In this document: positions 1 to 6,488 of the stretch, piece by piece
Layout of the letters: each line of letters starts with the position of its first letter
Position numbering within the stretch: position 1 is the stretch's first letter
DNA from: QHBQ01 sp038230695
GTDB taxonomy: Bacteria > Chloroflexota > Chloroflexia > QHBQ01
Direction: 5' to 3'
DNA: 9,400 nt
Assembly (NCBI GenBank): GCA_038230695.1
Contig: JBBRMT010000184.1
Coordinates: forward strand, 1 to 9,400
Notes under the pieces: generated by a model
What the model was told of the DNA's origin: nothing
The model's database searches: none
What the model saw: the letters and a program-made list of their open reading frames with translations, nothing else
Translations under genes and position numbers: made by a program

Positions 1-96
1 AGCCAGCTTGTCCAGGCGGTGGTCTTCGTTGCAGGCCGCATCGAGCCATGACTTGCCCGCCGCGTCACCGCCCTCCTGATACAACCGCCGGTAGCT
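1..96 (-). pseudogene. RsgA C-terminal fragment (duplicated 3' end of rsgA)
   Basis: Bases 1-96 align without gaps to 1345-1440, inside the 3' end of the complete rsgA, with 7 mismatches. Read on the minus strand they encode 32 residues matching RsgA 332-363. The only replacements are A-C-N for V-S-S in one short stretch; the other three nucleotide changes are silent, and there is no frameshift or stop in the matched part. Similarity stops abruptly at 96/97. Past that point the frame has no plausible start and meets an in-frame TGA at 127-129. This is therefore a 5'-truncated remnant without the GTPase domain or zinc site. The last few codons would lie before base 1. Whether the fragment is longer on that side cannot be seen. 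Confidence 0.85.
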
Positions 97-119
97 ATAG
101 TGTTGCAAATGTTTCGTGT

Positions 120-148
120 TTGACTCTCACATACTACTGTGCTATCCT
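120..148 (+). promoter_or_regulatory. Putative sigma70 promoter for the LPxTG surface protein
   Basis: TTGACT (120-125, 5/6 to consensus) is followed after 17 bp by TATCCT (143-148, 4/6). It lies in a locally AT-richer gap and points at the surface-protein gene. The predicted untranslated leader would be about 120 nt. This rests on consensus matching only. Confidence 0.45.
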
Positions 149-276
149 CTATCTATCTTTACATTGCCCACTGATTGTGGCGCTGTGGTGTAGGCAGCGT
201 TTGCCTGGGGCAGCAGGTAATTCGCTTATCAGCCTTTTTATCTTTTGTCCTCTGGTTAAGAAAGGAAGCGGTTGAG

Positions 277-1182
277 ATGTGGAATAGACAAGGCAGGTGC
301 AAGCCGGTGGCTCTAGCGATCCTGGCGCTGCTGGCGGTTTTGGTCGGGCTAGCGCAATATAGTGCTGCGCTGGCAGCGGTTAACTCTAATCACCCGGATC
401 AGGTAGCAACCCCCACGCCGATTAGCTCACCCAACCCGGTCGCAACCCCATCGCCAACGCAGCAATCCAGTAGCGGCCAGGTGTTCATCTCCTGCCTGTA
501 TCACGGACCCTATGATCGCGAGTTCGATCTAGTGCTGGAACAGGGACACGGCGGCGCACCAACAGTGGATGTTACTCTCAGCCTGGTCAGCGGTGGTACC
601 CAGTCCGACCAATTTATTGCCTACTCGAAGAACTATCGTGGCCCATATCTCAGTATTAGCGCCAATGCTAGCTGGCCCGATCGGGCGACCGGCTATGCCT
701 CGGCTACCTGCGGCTACGCCATCCCCACCGATACTCCGTTGCCGACTGATACGCCCAACTATGCGTTGACCCCCACCCCGACAGCCACCGCCACTGCTAC
801 ACACCTGCCGCGCCCCCCTGCACCGTCGCCAACTCCGGGTTCTATCGCTTCACCAACTGCGCCGCTGCCAGCTTCGCCGACCCTACCCTCGCTGCCGCCA
901 ACCACTACACCGATGGTGACAGTGCCGTCACCTACACCATCCTTGCCGCTACCGCCTGCAATCCTACCACCTGCGCCAACCCCTGGCCGGGTCAGCCCGC
1001 CACAAAACACCGCCTCACCATCGGTTACACCCTCAAGCGTAACGTCAGGTGGCGGCGGCTCGATCCCTGGCCTACCTCGCACCGGTCAACCTGAGGATGC
1101 CATGCCCTGGCTGCTGGGGATGGTCGGAGCGCTTGTCCTCGTTGGCTACTGGTTGCGGCGACGAAACCGGCAGCTCTCATAA
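277..1182 (+). CDS. Secreted P/T-rich surface protein with C-terminal LPRTG sorting signal
   Basis: I chose the ATG at 277 because AAGGA (262-266) sits 10 nt upstream and the protein then starts with a clear signal peptide. That gives 301 aa. Residues 1-9 are basic, 10-34 are hydrophobic and end in a plausible A-A cleavage region. A short P/T/S linker follows (about 40-66). Residues 68-149 form a compact, non-repetitive domain with one Cys at each end (C73, C145), which could form a disulfide; I do not recognise the family. Residues 150-260 are low-complexity P/T/S, a typical cell-surface stalk. The C-terminus has LPRTG (266-270), a hydrophobic segment (about 277-292) and RRRNR (294-298), the classic sortase sorting signal order. 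Such proteins are cleaved by a sortase and attached to the cell surface. No sortase gene is in view. An upstream in-frame GTG at 175 would add 34 residues before the signal peptide and has no good ribosome site. Confidence 0.85.
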   Translation: MWNRQGRCKPVALAILALLAVLVGLAQYSAALAAVNSNHPDQVATPTPISSPNPVATPSPTQQSSSGQVFISCLYHGPYDREFDLVLEQGHGGAPTVDVTLSLVSGGTQSDQFIAYSKNYRGPYLSISANASWPDRATGYASATCGYAIPTDTPLPTDTPNYALTPTPTATATATHLPRPPAPSPTPGSIASPTAPLPASPTLPSLPPTTTPMVTVPSPTPSLPLPPAILPPAPTPGRVSPPQNTASPSVTPSSVTSGGGGSIPGLPRTGQPEDAMPWLLGMVGALVLVGYWLRRRNRQLS

Positions 1183-1191
1183 GCCGTGACA

Positions 1192-1224
1192 GTGCGGCAG
1201 CAAACGGTTCGCTTTGCTCGGCAC
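1192..1224 (+). terminator. Possible weak terminator hairpin after the surface-protein gene
   Basis: GTGC (1192-1195) and GCAC (1221-1224) enclose a second pair, AGCAAA (1199-1204) and TTTGCT (1213-1218), with a small internal loop. It starts 10 nt after the stop and is followed only by a weak T-rich tail (TTCGTT). It may stop transcription or merely protect the 3' end. Confidence 0.35.
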
Positions 1225-1282
1225 TTCGTTAATAAAGAGGTGCAATAGTTACAATAGTGCTGTGGAGATCGCGGCAAAAGAA

Positions 1283-1310
1283 ATGGCGGGGTTAAAGGCT
1301 ACCCCGCCAT
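1283..1310 (-). terminator. Intrinsic terminator downstream of rsgA
   Basis: ATGGCGGGGT (1283-1292) and ACCCCGCCAT (1301-1310) form a perfect 10-bp GC-rich stem with an 8-nt loop. On the minus strand the stem begins 16 nt after the rsgA stop and is followed by TTCTTTT. There is no T tract on the plus-strand side, so the orientation fits rsgA. Confidence 0.8.
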
Positions 1311-1326
1311 CTACATCCTCATTAGC

Positions 1327-2433
1327 CTACGCCCTCGGCGTGTAAGCCAGTTTGTCCAGGCGGTGGTCTTCGCTGCTTACTGCATCGAGCCATGACTTGC
1401 CCGCCGCGTCACCGCCCTCCTGATACAGCCGCCGGTAGCTGTCGTAGCGTTCGGCATCGAGTTGACGGGCGTTGAGGGCGGCGAGGATGGCACAGCCCGG
1501 CTCATTGACATGACTGCAATTGCCGAGGGTGCATTGCCCCAGGTAGGGACGTAGTTCGCGGAAGCACCAGGCCAGCCGTCCCGCTGCCACCCCCCCCAAC
1601 GCCAGGGCGCGGATACCGGCGGTGTCGGCGATATAGCCGCCGTCCGCCCCGCCCAGTGGCACCAGCCGCGAGCCGGTGGTGGTGTGCCGCCCCTTATGCG
1701 TGGAGGTGCTGACTTCGCTGACCCGTTCGCTCAGGCCAGGCTGCAGCGCATTAAGCAGGCTGGATTTGCCCACCCCCGACCCACCCAGGAAGGCGGAGAT
1801 GTGACCCGCCAGCAGATTACGCAGGTCATCCAACCCTGCGCCGCTGCCCGCGCTGGTTAGCGCGACTTCGTAGCCAAGCTCACGGTAGACGTTCAGCCGT
1901 GCAGCCAGATGTTCGTCCACCCCCAGGTCAACCTTGTTGATGCAGATTACGGTGGCAAGCTCTTGCGCTTCGGCCACCACCAGGAAGCGGTCCAACATCC
2001 GCAGGTGGGGAGCAGGGTCGCGGGTGGCGAACACTACTACCACCTGATCCAACCCCGCCACCGAGCGCACCTTGCCCTTTTTGCTGTCCTCGCGGGTGAA
2101 AGAGTGGCTGGCGCTGGCGATAATCTGCTCGATTACGCCATTGCCCGCGTTGGTGGGCAGCAGCCGCACCCGATCGCCTACTGATAGCGGGTCGCGGGCC
2201 TTGACCTTCAGCCGCTGCACGTTCTGTCGCCAGTTCTGGCTAATCGGGTATTCCAACTGCTTGCGTAGCTTGCCGCGCAGGGTGCAGACGATGATGCCAC
2301 CTGCAGTCTCGACCTGATATAGCCCACGATTGCCTTCGATTACCAGCCCTTCGATTAGCTCGTCGCTGGATGGGTTGCTCTCTTCAATAGCGGCCTCCTC
2401 TTGCGGTAGGGCCGCTCGTTGTTTCTTGCCCAA
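1327..2433 (-). CDS. rsgA: Ribosome small subunit-dependent GTPase RsgA
   Basis: RsgA is a circularly permuted GTPase that assists late 30S subunit maturation. The protein is 368 aa, near the usual 300-360. The N-terminal OB-fold region spans about residues 28-105. The G motifs then come in permuted order: NKVD (G4, 166-169), GGSGVGKSS (G1, 217-225), a THKGRHTTT segment (G2, 245-253) and DTAG (G3, 270-273). The C-terminal zinc knuckle C301-x4-C306-x-H308-x5-C314 is intact. The start codon is TTG: AAGGAG (2439-2444) lies 5 nt upstream, and an in-frame TGA five codons before the TTG rules out an N-terminal extension. The N-terminus is somewhat longer and more acidic than in many homologues. A terminator follows the stop. 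The 3' end is partly duplicated at 1-96. Confidence 0.97.
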   Translation of the reverse strand: MGKKQRAALPQEEAAIEESNPSSDELIEGLVIEGNRGLYQVETAGGIIVCTLRGKLRKQLEYPISQNWRQNVQRLKVKARDPLSVGDRVRLLPTNAGNGVIEQIIASASHSFTREDSKKGKVRSVAGLDQVVVVFATRDPAPHLRMLDRFLVVAEAQELATVICINKVDLGVDEHLAARLNVYRELGYEVALTSAGSGAGLDDLRNLLAGHISAFLGGSGVGKSSLLNALQPGLSERVSEVSTSTHKGRHTTTGSRLVPLGGADGGYIADTAGIRALALGGVAAGRLAWCFRELRPYLGQCTLGNCSHVNEPGCAILAALNARQLDAERYDSYRRLYQEGGDAAGKSWLDAVSSEDHRLDKLAYTPRA

Positions 2434-2527
2434 GTTTGCTCCTTGTCAGTGTCGCTAGCGGATTGATGCCGTTTCTGTGCCGGGGCTGATGCCCCGCAGC
2501 ACTCTGCGTGTAGTTTAGATAGCTCAT
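2384..2527 (-). CDS. Possible 47-codon leader ORF overlapping the start of rsgA
   Basis: ATG at 2525-2527 is preceded at 7 nt by AGGAGGTG (2535-2542), a better Shine-Dalgarno than that of any other gene here. The frame runs 47 codons to a TGA at 2384-2386. It therefore crosses the rsgA TTG start (2433) by about 50 nt in another frame. The peptide has no recognisable domain, signal or membrane segment and is rich in polar residues. It may be a real small protein, a leader whose translation controls access to the rsgA start, or a relic start site. A GTG at 2537 in yet another frame overlaps the ribosome site and looks like chance. Coding status is uncertain; the ribosome site is the only strong evidence. 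Confidence 0.35.
   Translation of the reverse strand: MSYLNYTQSAAGHQPRHRNGINPLATLTRSKLGQETTSGPTARGGRY
2477..2502 (-). promoter_or_regulatory. GC-rich hairpin in the rsgA leader
   Basis: CGGGGC (2481-2486) pairs with GCCCCG (2491-2496) around the 4-nt loop TGAT. GTGC (2477-2480) with GCAC (2499-2502) extends the stem past a 2-nt bulge. It lies inside the mini-ORF and 32 nt upstream of the rsgA ribosome site. There is no T tract, so it is not a simple terminator. A role in translation or mRNA stability is inference. Confidence 0.4.
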
Positions 2528-2552
2528 GGTCTGGCACCTCCTATTGGCGAAA

Positions 2553-2583
2553 CACCCACAAGGGGCGGTTCATCGTGTGGGTG
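2553..2583. repeat. Inverted repeat upstream of the rsgA leader
   Basis: CACCCACA (2553-2560) and TGTGGGTG (2576-2583) are perfect 8-bp arms around 15 nt. It is one of two palindromes in the dinG-rsgA gap (2543-2730), which otherwise shows no convincing gene. No T tract follows on either strand. Confidence 0.4.
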
Positions 2584-2624
2584 GGCAACGGCTCACCCTT
2601 CGGGTTAGTTTACAATCGCTCATG

Positions 2625-2643
2625 GGGTGTGCTACGCACACCC
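2625..2643. repeat. Tight palindrome in the dinG-rsgA gap
   Basis: GGGTGTGC (2625-2632) and GCACACCC (2636-2643) form a perfect 8-bp stem with a 3-nt loop. It lies about 90 nt past the dinG stop, so it may help end the dinG transcript, but neither side has a T run. A REP-like dispersed palindrome is the alternative; only one copy is in this window. Confidence 0.45.
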
Positions 2644-2714
2644 TGCTCCTATTTTAACGGTTGTGCCATGCTTGCCACATCCGCCGATAGTTGTATCTAT
2701 CCCATCCCCTCCTC

Positions 2715-2746
2715 TTCTACCTTCCACCTTCTACCTTCCCCCTTCC
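2715..2746. repeat. 14-bp tandem repeat, pyrimidine-rich, across the dinG stop
   Basis: TTCTACCTTCCACC (2715-2728) is followed directly by the same unit with one mismatch (2729-2742) and a partial third copy (2743-2746). The wider tract 2701-2746 is 42/46 pyrimidine on the plus strand. The second unit contains the dinG stop codon (2731-2733), and the first carries an equivalent CTA. This looks like slippage-type expansion at the gene end. Confidence 0.7.
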
Positions 2747-5646
2747 GATAGCCACGCCTTTGCCCGCGCCGCCAGGTTGGCGGTGGTACCGCGCTCGATT
2801 TTGGCGGGGGGGAGTGAGTTGAGGAAGGTTGCGCCGTAACTCTTCGTCATCAGCCGCCGATCTAGCAGAGCAACCACGCCGCGATCGGTCTTGCTGCGGA
2901 TTAGCCGCCCGAAACCCTGCTTCAGCTTCAGCACCGCTTGCGGCACGCTATACTCGGTGAACGCATCGTCGAACTGTTCGCAGCGGGCGGCGAATACCGG
3001 GTCGTTCGGCACGCTGAAGGGCAGCTTGGCGATTACCAGCACACTGAGTGCGTCGCCTACCACGTCTATGCCCTCCCAGAAGCTGGCGGTGCCGAGCAGG
3101 ATGGCGTGGGGGTTGCTCTTGAACTTCTCCAGCAGTTGGCGGCGGTTGCCGTCTATGTTGTGGCCCAGCACCATGATGCCCTGCGCCTCTAGTTTGCGCT
3201 GAATCGCCTTGTAGGTCATCTTCAACGCGCTGTTGCTGGTAAACAGGGCCAGGGTGCGGCCCTCGGTCGCGCTGCACAGATCGAGCAACGCCTGCTCCAA
3301 CGCCTTCTGGTAGCCCTGCTGGTTCGGCTCCGGCATATCGGTGGGTAGATAAATCATTGCTGCTCGTTGATAGTCAAACGGCGATTCGAGCAGCAGTTCG
3401 TCCGGCTCATAGTCGGTCAGCCCCAGCCGCTCCTTCATATAGCTGAAGTTGCCGTTAGTGGACAGCGTGGCCGACGACAGCACCACGGTCTGCTTCTGCC
3501 CAAACAGCCGCTCAGACAGGATGTTGCCTACGTGTAGGGGCGCGGCGTGCAGGCTGAGGGCGGAGTCGCGCACGCTGCTCTGTAGCCAGTAGATTTCGTC
3601 AGGGGTGCCATCGCTGATAATAGCATCCAGTCGCTTGCTGAGGTCGCGGTTAGCCTGGGTGGTCATCTTCAGTTCGGCCAGCAGGCTTTCGTTCACCCCC
3701 GTGCCACTCAACAGGGTCAGCAATATGTCGAGGCTGTCCTGGATACCTAGCAGGCGGCTCTTCAGGGGGATCCACGCGCTACTCACCTCATCCCAGGCGG
3801 GCTGGTGGCGCACCTCGTCGGTAAGGCGCAGGCGGTTGTCGTACTGCCCGCCCTCTTTGGCGTGGGCGGTGAAGAACCCATTGAGGCAATCGAACATATT
3901 GCGGCTGATGCTTACCGCCTCGACGCAACGCTCTTGCAGCCGCGTGGCATTGCTCTCCACTAGCGCAGTCTTATCCTTCGCCAGCGTGGGGGCTAGCGAC
4001 TTCAACTCGGCCATCAGCCCGCTGTATTGCTGCTCACCCTCGTCGCGTATCGGCAGACGGTGACTGATGCCGTTGAGGTGATCGTTAACTAGCACCTCAT
4101 CAACCTTGTAGCCCAGTTGCTCGGTGGCCTGTTCTTCAAGGTGGTGGGCTTCGTCAATAATCAGGTGGTCGTAGGGGGGCAGCAGCGCGTTATCCGTGGC
4201 AAGGTCGGCGAGTAGCAGCGCGTGGTTGACTACCACAATGTGTGCGCCCTCGGCCTGCCCCCGCGCCCGATGCAGGAAGCATAGCCCGTTGGTGAGGGCG
4301 GGACATTCGTTAAGGTCGCAGGCTTCGGCCTGGGCGCAGACCCGCTCCCAGGCGTTATACTCGCCGCCAATCAGCAGCAGTTCGCTGCGGTCGCCAGTGT
4401 TGGTAGTGGGCAACCATACCAGCCCCTTGACCAGCAGCTTAATCTCCGCGTTACTCAGTTCACCCGACTTGCGGAAGCTGGCCCAGCGGCGCAGGCAGAG
4501 GTAGTTGCTGCGCCCCTTGACCAGCGCGGCGGTAAAGGGCGGCTGCTCATCCTCGTGCCGCCGTCGCCGCTTGTCCCGCCCATTGCCCGCTTTGGCCTGC
4601 TCGAAGTGACCCGCCAGCGCGGTTTGCAGCGCGGGGATGTCCTTGTGGAATAGCTGCTCTTGCAGGTTGATGGTGTTGGTGCTGATTACCACCCGCTGCC
4701 CGTTACGCACCGCGAAGTCAATTGCGGGCAGCAGATAGGCCATGCTCTTGCCCGTGCCGGTGCCAGCCTCAACAATCAGGTGGCGGCCCTCGTTCAACGC
4801 CCGCGTCACCGCGGTTGCCATTTGCACCTGGGCGGGGCGATGCTCGTAGCCTGGGGTGAGCTTCGCCAATGCGCCATCGGGCGACAACTCGGCGGCGATC
4901 ATCTGCTCGTCAACCATCACCGCTTCGTCGGTAATCTCCAGCGGCGGGGGGAAATCGGGCGGGAGCAACATCCCCAGTTCCAACGCATCGGCCCGCGCTC
5001 CCTTCGCCAGCAACGCCGCGCCGATGCTAGCGGTGGGCTGGCTGAATGCCGTGCGCGTCTTCTCCCGCTCCGCTTCCTGAAACAGCGTGCGTAGCGGCCA
5101 GTGGCTATTGCTGGTGGCTCGCCCAATCTCGGCCAGCGCGGCCAGTTCCATATCATCAATGCGGCGCAGCAGGGCGCGGAACACCTGCATCGTAACCTCT
5201 GCGTCGGCCATTGCCCGATGCGCGTCAGGGTGAGGGATGCCCAATGTAGCCGCCACGCTAGCCAGGGTGTAAACCGACACCTCTGGCATCAGCAGGGTGG
5301 CAAGCTCGAAGGTATCATAGCTCGGCCCGCGCAGGTTGATGCCGCCAGTTGCCAGCGCCTGCAAGTCGAACTCAATCGAATGGCCGACTACGGGCAAGTC
5401 GCCGACGAAGCGCAGCACCTGATGCGCCAGCGTGTGAATCAGCGGGGCGCTCTCTACATCCTTCTGGGTGATGCCGGTTAGCTGGCTTACTTTGTAGGTA
5501 ATCAGCGATGCAGGCTTGACCAGGCTGTGCCAGGTGTCAAGCGCCTTATCGTCGCGGAACTTGATTGCCGCAATCTCAAATACGTCGTTGCTGCCTGGCC
5601 CGCCGCCGGTGGTTTCGGTATCCAGGGCCACATATACTCTGCTCAC
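2731..5646 (-). CDS. dinG: DinG-type ATP-dependent helicase with N-terminal DEDDh exonuclease
   Basis: 971 aa, the length expected for exonuclease-DinG fusions. The N-terminal 3'-5' exonuclease domain (about 4-160) carries D9-T-E11, the Exo II segment VGHSIEFDL (D94) and H143 with D148, so all DEDDh residues are present. The superfamily 2, XPD/DinG-like helicase follows: Walker A EAGTGTGKS (K300), DEAH box (498-501), SSATLS (about 724) and QGFGRLIR (about 910-917). Four cysteines suit a 4Fe-4S cluster: C384 (NYLC), C443, C448 (ECP) and C456 (GLCFLHRAR); C437 is an extra one. DinG enzymes unwind DNA and RNA-DNA structures in repair and at replication forks. The start is GTG at 5644-5646, with AAGG 5 nt upstream. 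Its product probably acts alone, since both neighbours are separated from it by about 300-nt gaps. Confidence 0.95.
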   Translation of the reverse strand: MSRVYVALDTETTGGGPGSNDVFEIAAIKFRDDKALDTWHSLVKPASLITYKVSQLTGITQKDVESAPLIHTLAHQVLRFVGDLPVVGHSIEFDLQALATGGINLRGPSYDTFELATLLMPEVSVYTLASVAATLGIPHPDAHRAMADAEVTMQVFRALLRRIDDMELAALAEIGRATSNSHWPLRTLFQEAEREKTRTAFSQPTASIGAALLAKGARADALELGMLLPPDFPPPLEITDEAVMVDEQMIAAELSPDGALAKLTPGYEHRPAQVQMATAVTRALNEGRHLIVEAGTGTGKSMAYLLPAIDFAVRNGQRVVISTNTINLQEQLFHKDIPALQTALAGHFEQAKAGNGRDKRRRRHEDEQPPFTAALVKGRSNYLCLRRWASFRKSGELSNAEIKLLVKGLVWLPTTNTGDRSELLLIGGEYNAWERVCAQAEACDLNECPALTNGLCFLHRARGQAEGAHIVVVNHALLLADLATDNALLPPYDHLIIDEAHHLEEQATEQLGYKVDEVLVNDHLNGISHRLPIRDEGEQQYSGLMAELKSLAPTLAKDKTALVESNATRLQERCVEAVSISRNMFDCLNGFFTAHAKEGGQYDNRLRLTDEVRHQPAWDEVSSAWIPLKSRLLGIQDSLDILLTLLSGTGVNESLLAELKMTTQANRDLSKRLDAIISDGTPDEIYWLQSSVRDSALSLHAAPLHVGNILSERLFGQKQTVVLSSATLSTNGNFSYMKERLGLTDYEPDELLLESPFDYQRAAMIYLPTDMPEPNQQGYQKALEQALLDLCSATEGRTLALFTSNSALKMTYKAIQRKLEAQGIMVLGHNIDGNRRQLLEKFKSNPHAILLGTASFWEGIDVVGDALSVLVIAKLPFSVPNDPVFAARCEQFDDAFTEYSVPQAVLKLKQGFGRLIRSKTDRGVVALLDRRLMTKSYGATFLNSLPPAKIERGTTANLAARAKAWLSEGGR

Positions 5647-5698
5647 GCAGACCTTATCCGCTTCTAGCGTCGCGCTTTAGCAACGCCGGTGATACAAA

Positions 5699-5725
5699 AG
5701 ATTAAAATCTGATGAAAGCTGTCAA
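5699..5725 (-). promoter_or_regulatory. Possible promoter for the dinG-type gene
   Basis: On the minus strand a perfect TTGACA (5720-5725) stands 15 bp before TAATCT (5699-5704), a poor -10 with short spacing. It lies about 50 nt before the GTG start. The -35 is strong and the -10 uncertain. No LexA- or DinR-like operator was recognised near it. Confidence 0.35.
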
Positions 5726-5769
5726 CGCGGGCTATTCTACACCAGAGTTAGCGCAAATGCAACTATTCA

Positions 5770-5916
5770 GGCATGAGGGGTAGGGCTGTTGCAAAGTCGG
5801 CAGCTTGGGCGTGATAAATCACCGCCCCATACATGGGTTTCGTGCCTGTAGGGGTGCAAATTCATTGCGCCTTGGCTGACTTTGCAAATAGCCCTGGCAT
5901 GAGGGGGCATGAGGGG
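5770..5916. repeat. Direct repeats GGCATGAGGGG flanking the MITE-like element
   Basis: GGCATGAGGGG occurs at 5770-5780, one base before the element, and at 5896-5906, immediately after it. A further copy of the last ten bases follows in tandem at 5907-5916. This may be a target-site duplication or a pre-existing 10-bp tandem repeat into which the element inserted. Confidence 0.6.
5782..5895. mobile_element. 114-bp MITE-like element with terminal inverted repeats
   Basis: The left end AGGGCTGTTGCAAAGTC (5782-5798) recurs in reverse complement at the right end (5878-5895, AGGGCTATTTGCAAAGTC) with one substitution and one extra base. The interior encodes nothing and holds two short hairpins: GGGC-GTGAT with ATCAC-c-GCCC (5807-5827), and GGTGCAA with TTGCGCC (5853-5871). 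Non-coding, short and bounded by inverted repeats is the MITE pattern, meaning an element mobilised by a transposase encoded elsewhere. The end segment CTGTTGCAAA resembles the inverted repeats of IS6-family elements, but assigning a parent from so few bases is speculative. It fills much of the 302-nt gap between dinG and the DinB-like gene. Confidence 0.7.
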
Positions 5917-5948
5917 TGAAGGTACGGTTACCCGCAGGCAGTGTATTA

Positions 5949-6425
5949 CTACAAATCGTCTTGCTGGTGCAGAGCGCGGATGTGGTTGATCTCGCCTGCG
6001 TGGTAGAGGTCATGTTCGATCATGATTGTAATGAGCCAGCGGGTCTCCTGCTGCTTGCCTGATGGCGCACTGCGTAGGCGGAGCAGTTCGGCATCGTCAA
6101 GTGCGGCGATGCTTTGGCGCACGCGCTCATGTCCCTCGCGCAGCCAGGCAACCGCCGAGGGGATGGTGACAAGCGCTTCGCCGCCAGTAATGACGGGATC
6201 GTCCCAGGTGATCTGCTCGTCGCCAAAGGCATGGTTGTAATACATAATCTTGCAGCCGCCAACGTGATGCACGATGTCGCGAATGGAGCGCTGACCTCCG
6301 GGCGGCACCCAGAGCCAGTCAGCAGGCGTAACCGAACGGAGATTGCCCAGCAGGGAATGCCAATCCGTTCCATCGAACGCATGGTCGAGCAAGTACAAGA
6401 GCTGGGAAACGGCTGGTGTGGTCAT
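5949..6425 (-). CDS. DinB/YfiT-fold protein, putative metal-dependent enzyme
   Basis: 158 aa, a normal single-domain length. DinB/YfiT proteins are four-helix bundles with a three-histidine metal site; characterised relatives include bacillithiol- and mycothiol-dependent transferases. Candidate ligands are H53 or H54 (IVHHVGG) and H138 with H142 (EHDLYHAGE, an HxxxH motif), so the metal site looks intact. The substrate cannot be told, and this family is unrelated to DinB DNA polymerase IV despite the name. I chose the ATG at 6425 because the N-terminus then begins directly at the first bundle helix. A TTG at 6461 would add 12 residues without a ribosome site. Only 7 nt separate a TATAAT box from this ATG, so the mRNA may be leaderless. 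Confidence 0.85.
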   Translation of the reverse strand: MTTPAVSQLLYLLDHAFDGTDWHSLLGNLRSVTPADWLWVPPGGQRSIRDIVHHVGGCKIMYYNHAFGDEQITWDDPVITGGEALVTIPSAVAWLREGHERVRQSIAALDDAELLRLRSAPSGKQQETRWLITIMIEHDLYHAGEINHIRALHQQDDL

Positions 6426-6432
6426 GGCATTT

Positions 6433-6461
6433 ATTATATTGCAAACCCTCCTGCAAAGCAA
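6433..6461 (-). promoter_or_regulatory. Promoter giving a probable leaderless mRNA for the DinB-like gene
   Basis: On the minus strand TTGCTT (6456-6461, 3/6) stands 17 bp before a perfect TATAAT (6433-6438). The ATG follows after 7 nt, so transcription would begin at or within a base or two of the start codon. The weak -35 lowers confidence. Confidence 0.5.
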
Positions 6462-6488
6462 CCATTAGAGGAGGGGAAAAAGAGCAGG

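Noticed and set aside
175..276. N-terminal extension of the surface protein from a GTG at 175
   Set aside because: It would place 34 residues before a well-formed signal peptide and lacks a ribosome site, while the ATG at 277 has one.
529..1082. Antisense and alternate-frame ORFs inside the surface-protein gene
   Set aside because: They mirror the low-complexity P/T codons of the real gene and have no start signals or domains.
2625..2643. Intrinsic terminator for the dinG-type gene
   Set aside because: The stem is good but no T tract follows on the minus strand, so I list it only as a palindrome.
2891..5481. Long plus-strand ORFs opposite the dinG-type gene
   Set aside because: They are shadows in GC-rich coding sequence; none shows domains, and the minus-strand frame holds every helicase and exonuclease motif.
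6426..6461. TTG start at 6461 for the DinB-like protein
   Set aside because: The extra 12 residues do not resemble the family N-terminus and no ribosome site precedes the TTG; the segment looks like promoter DNA.
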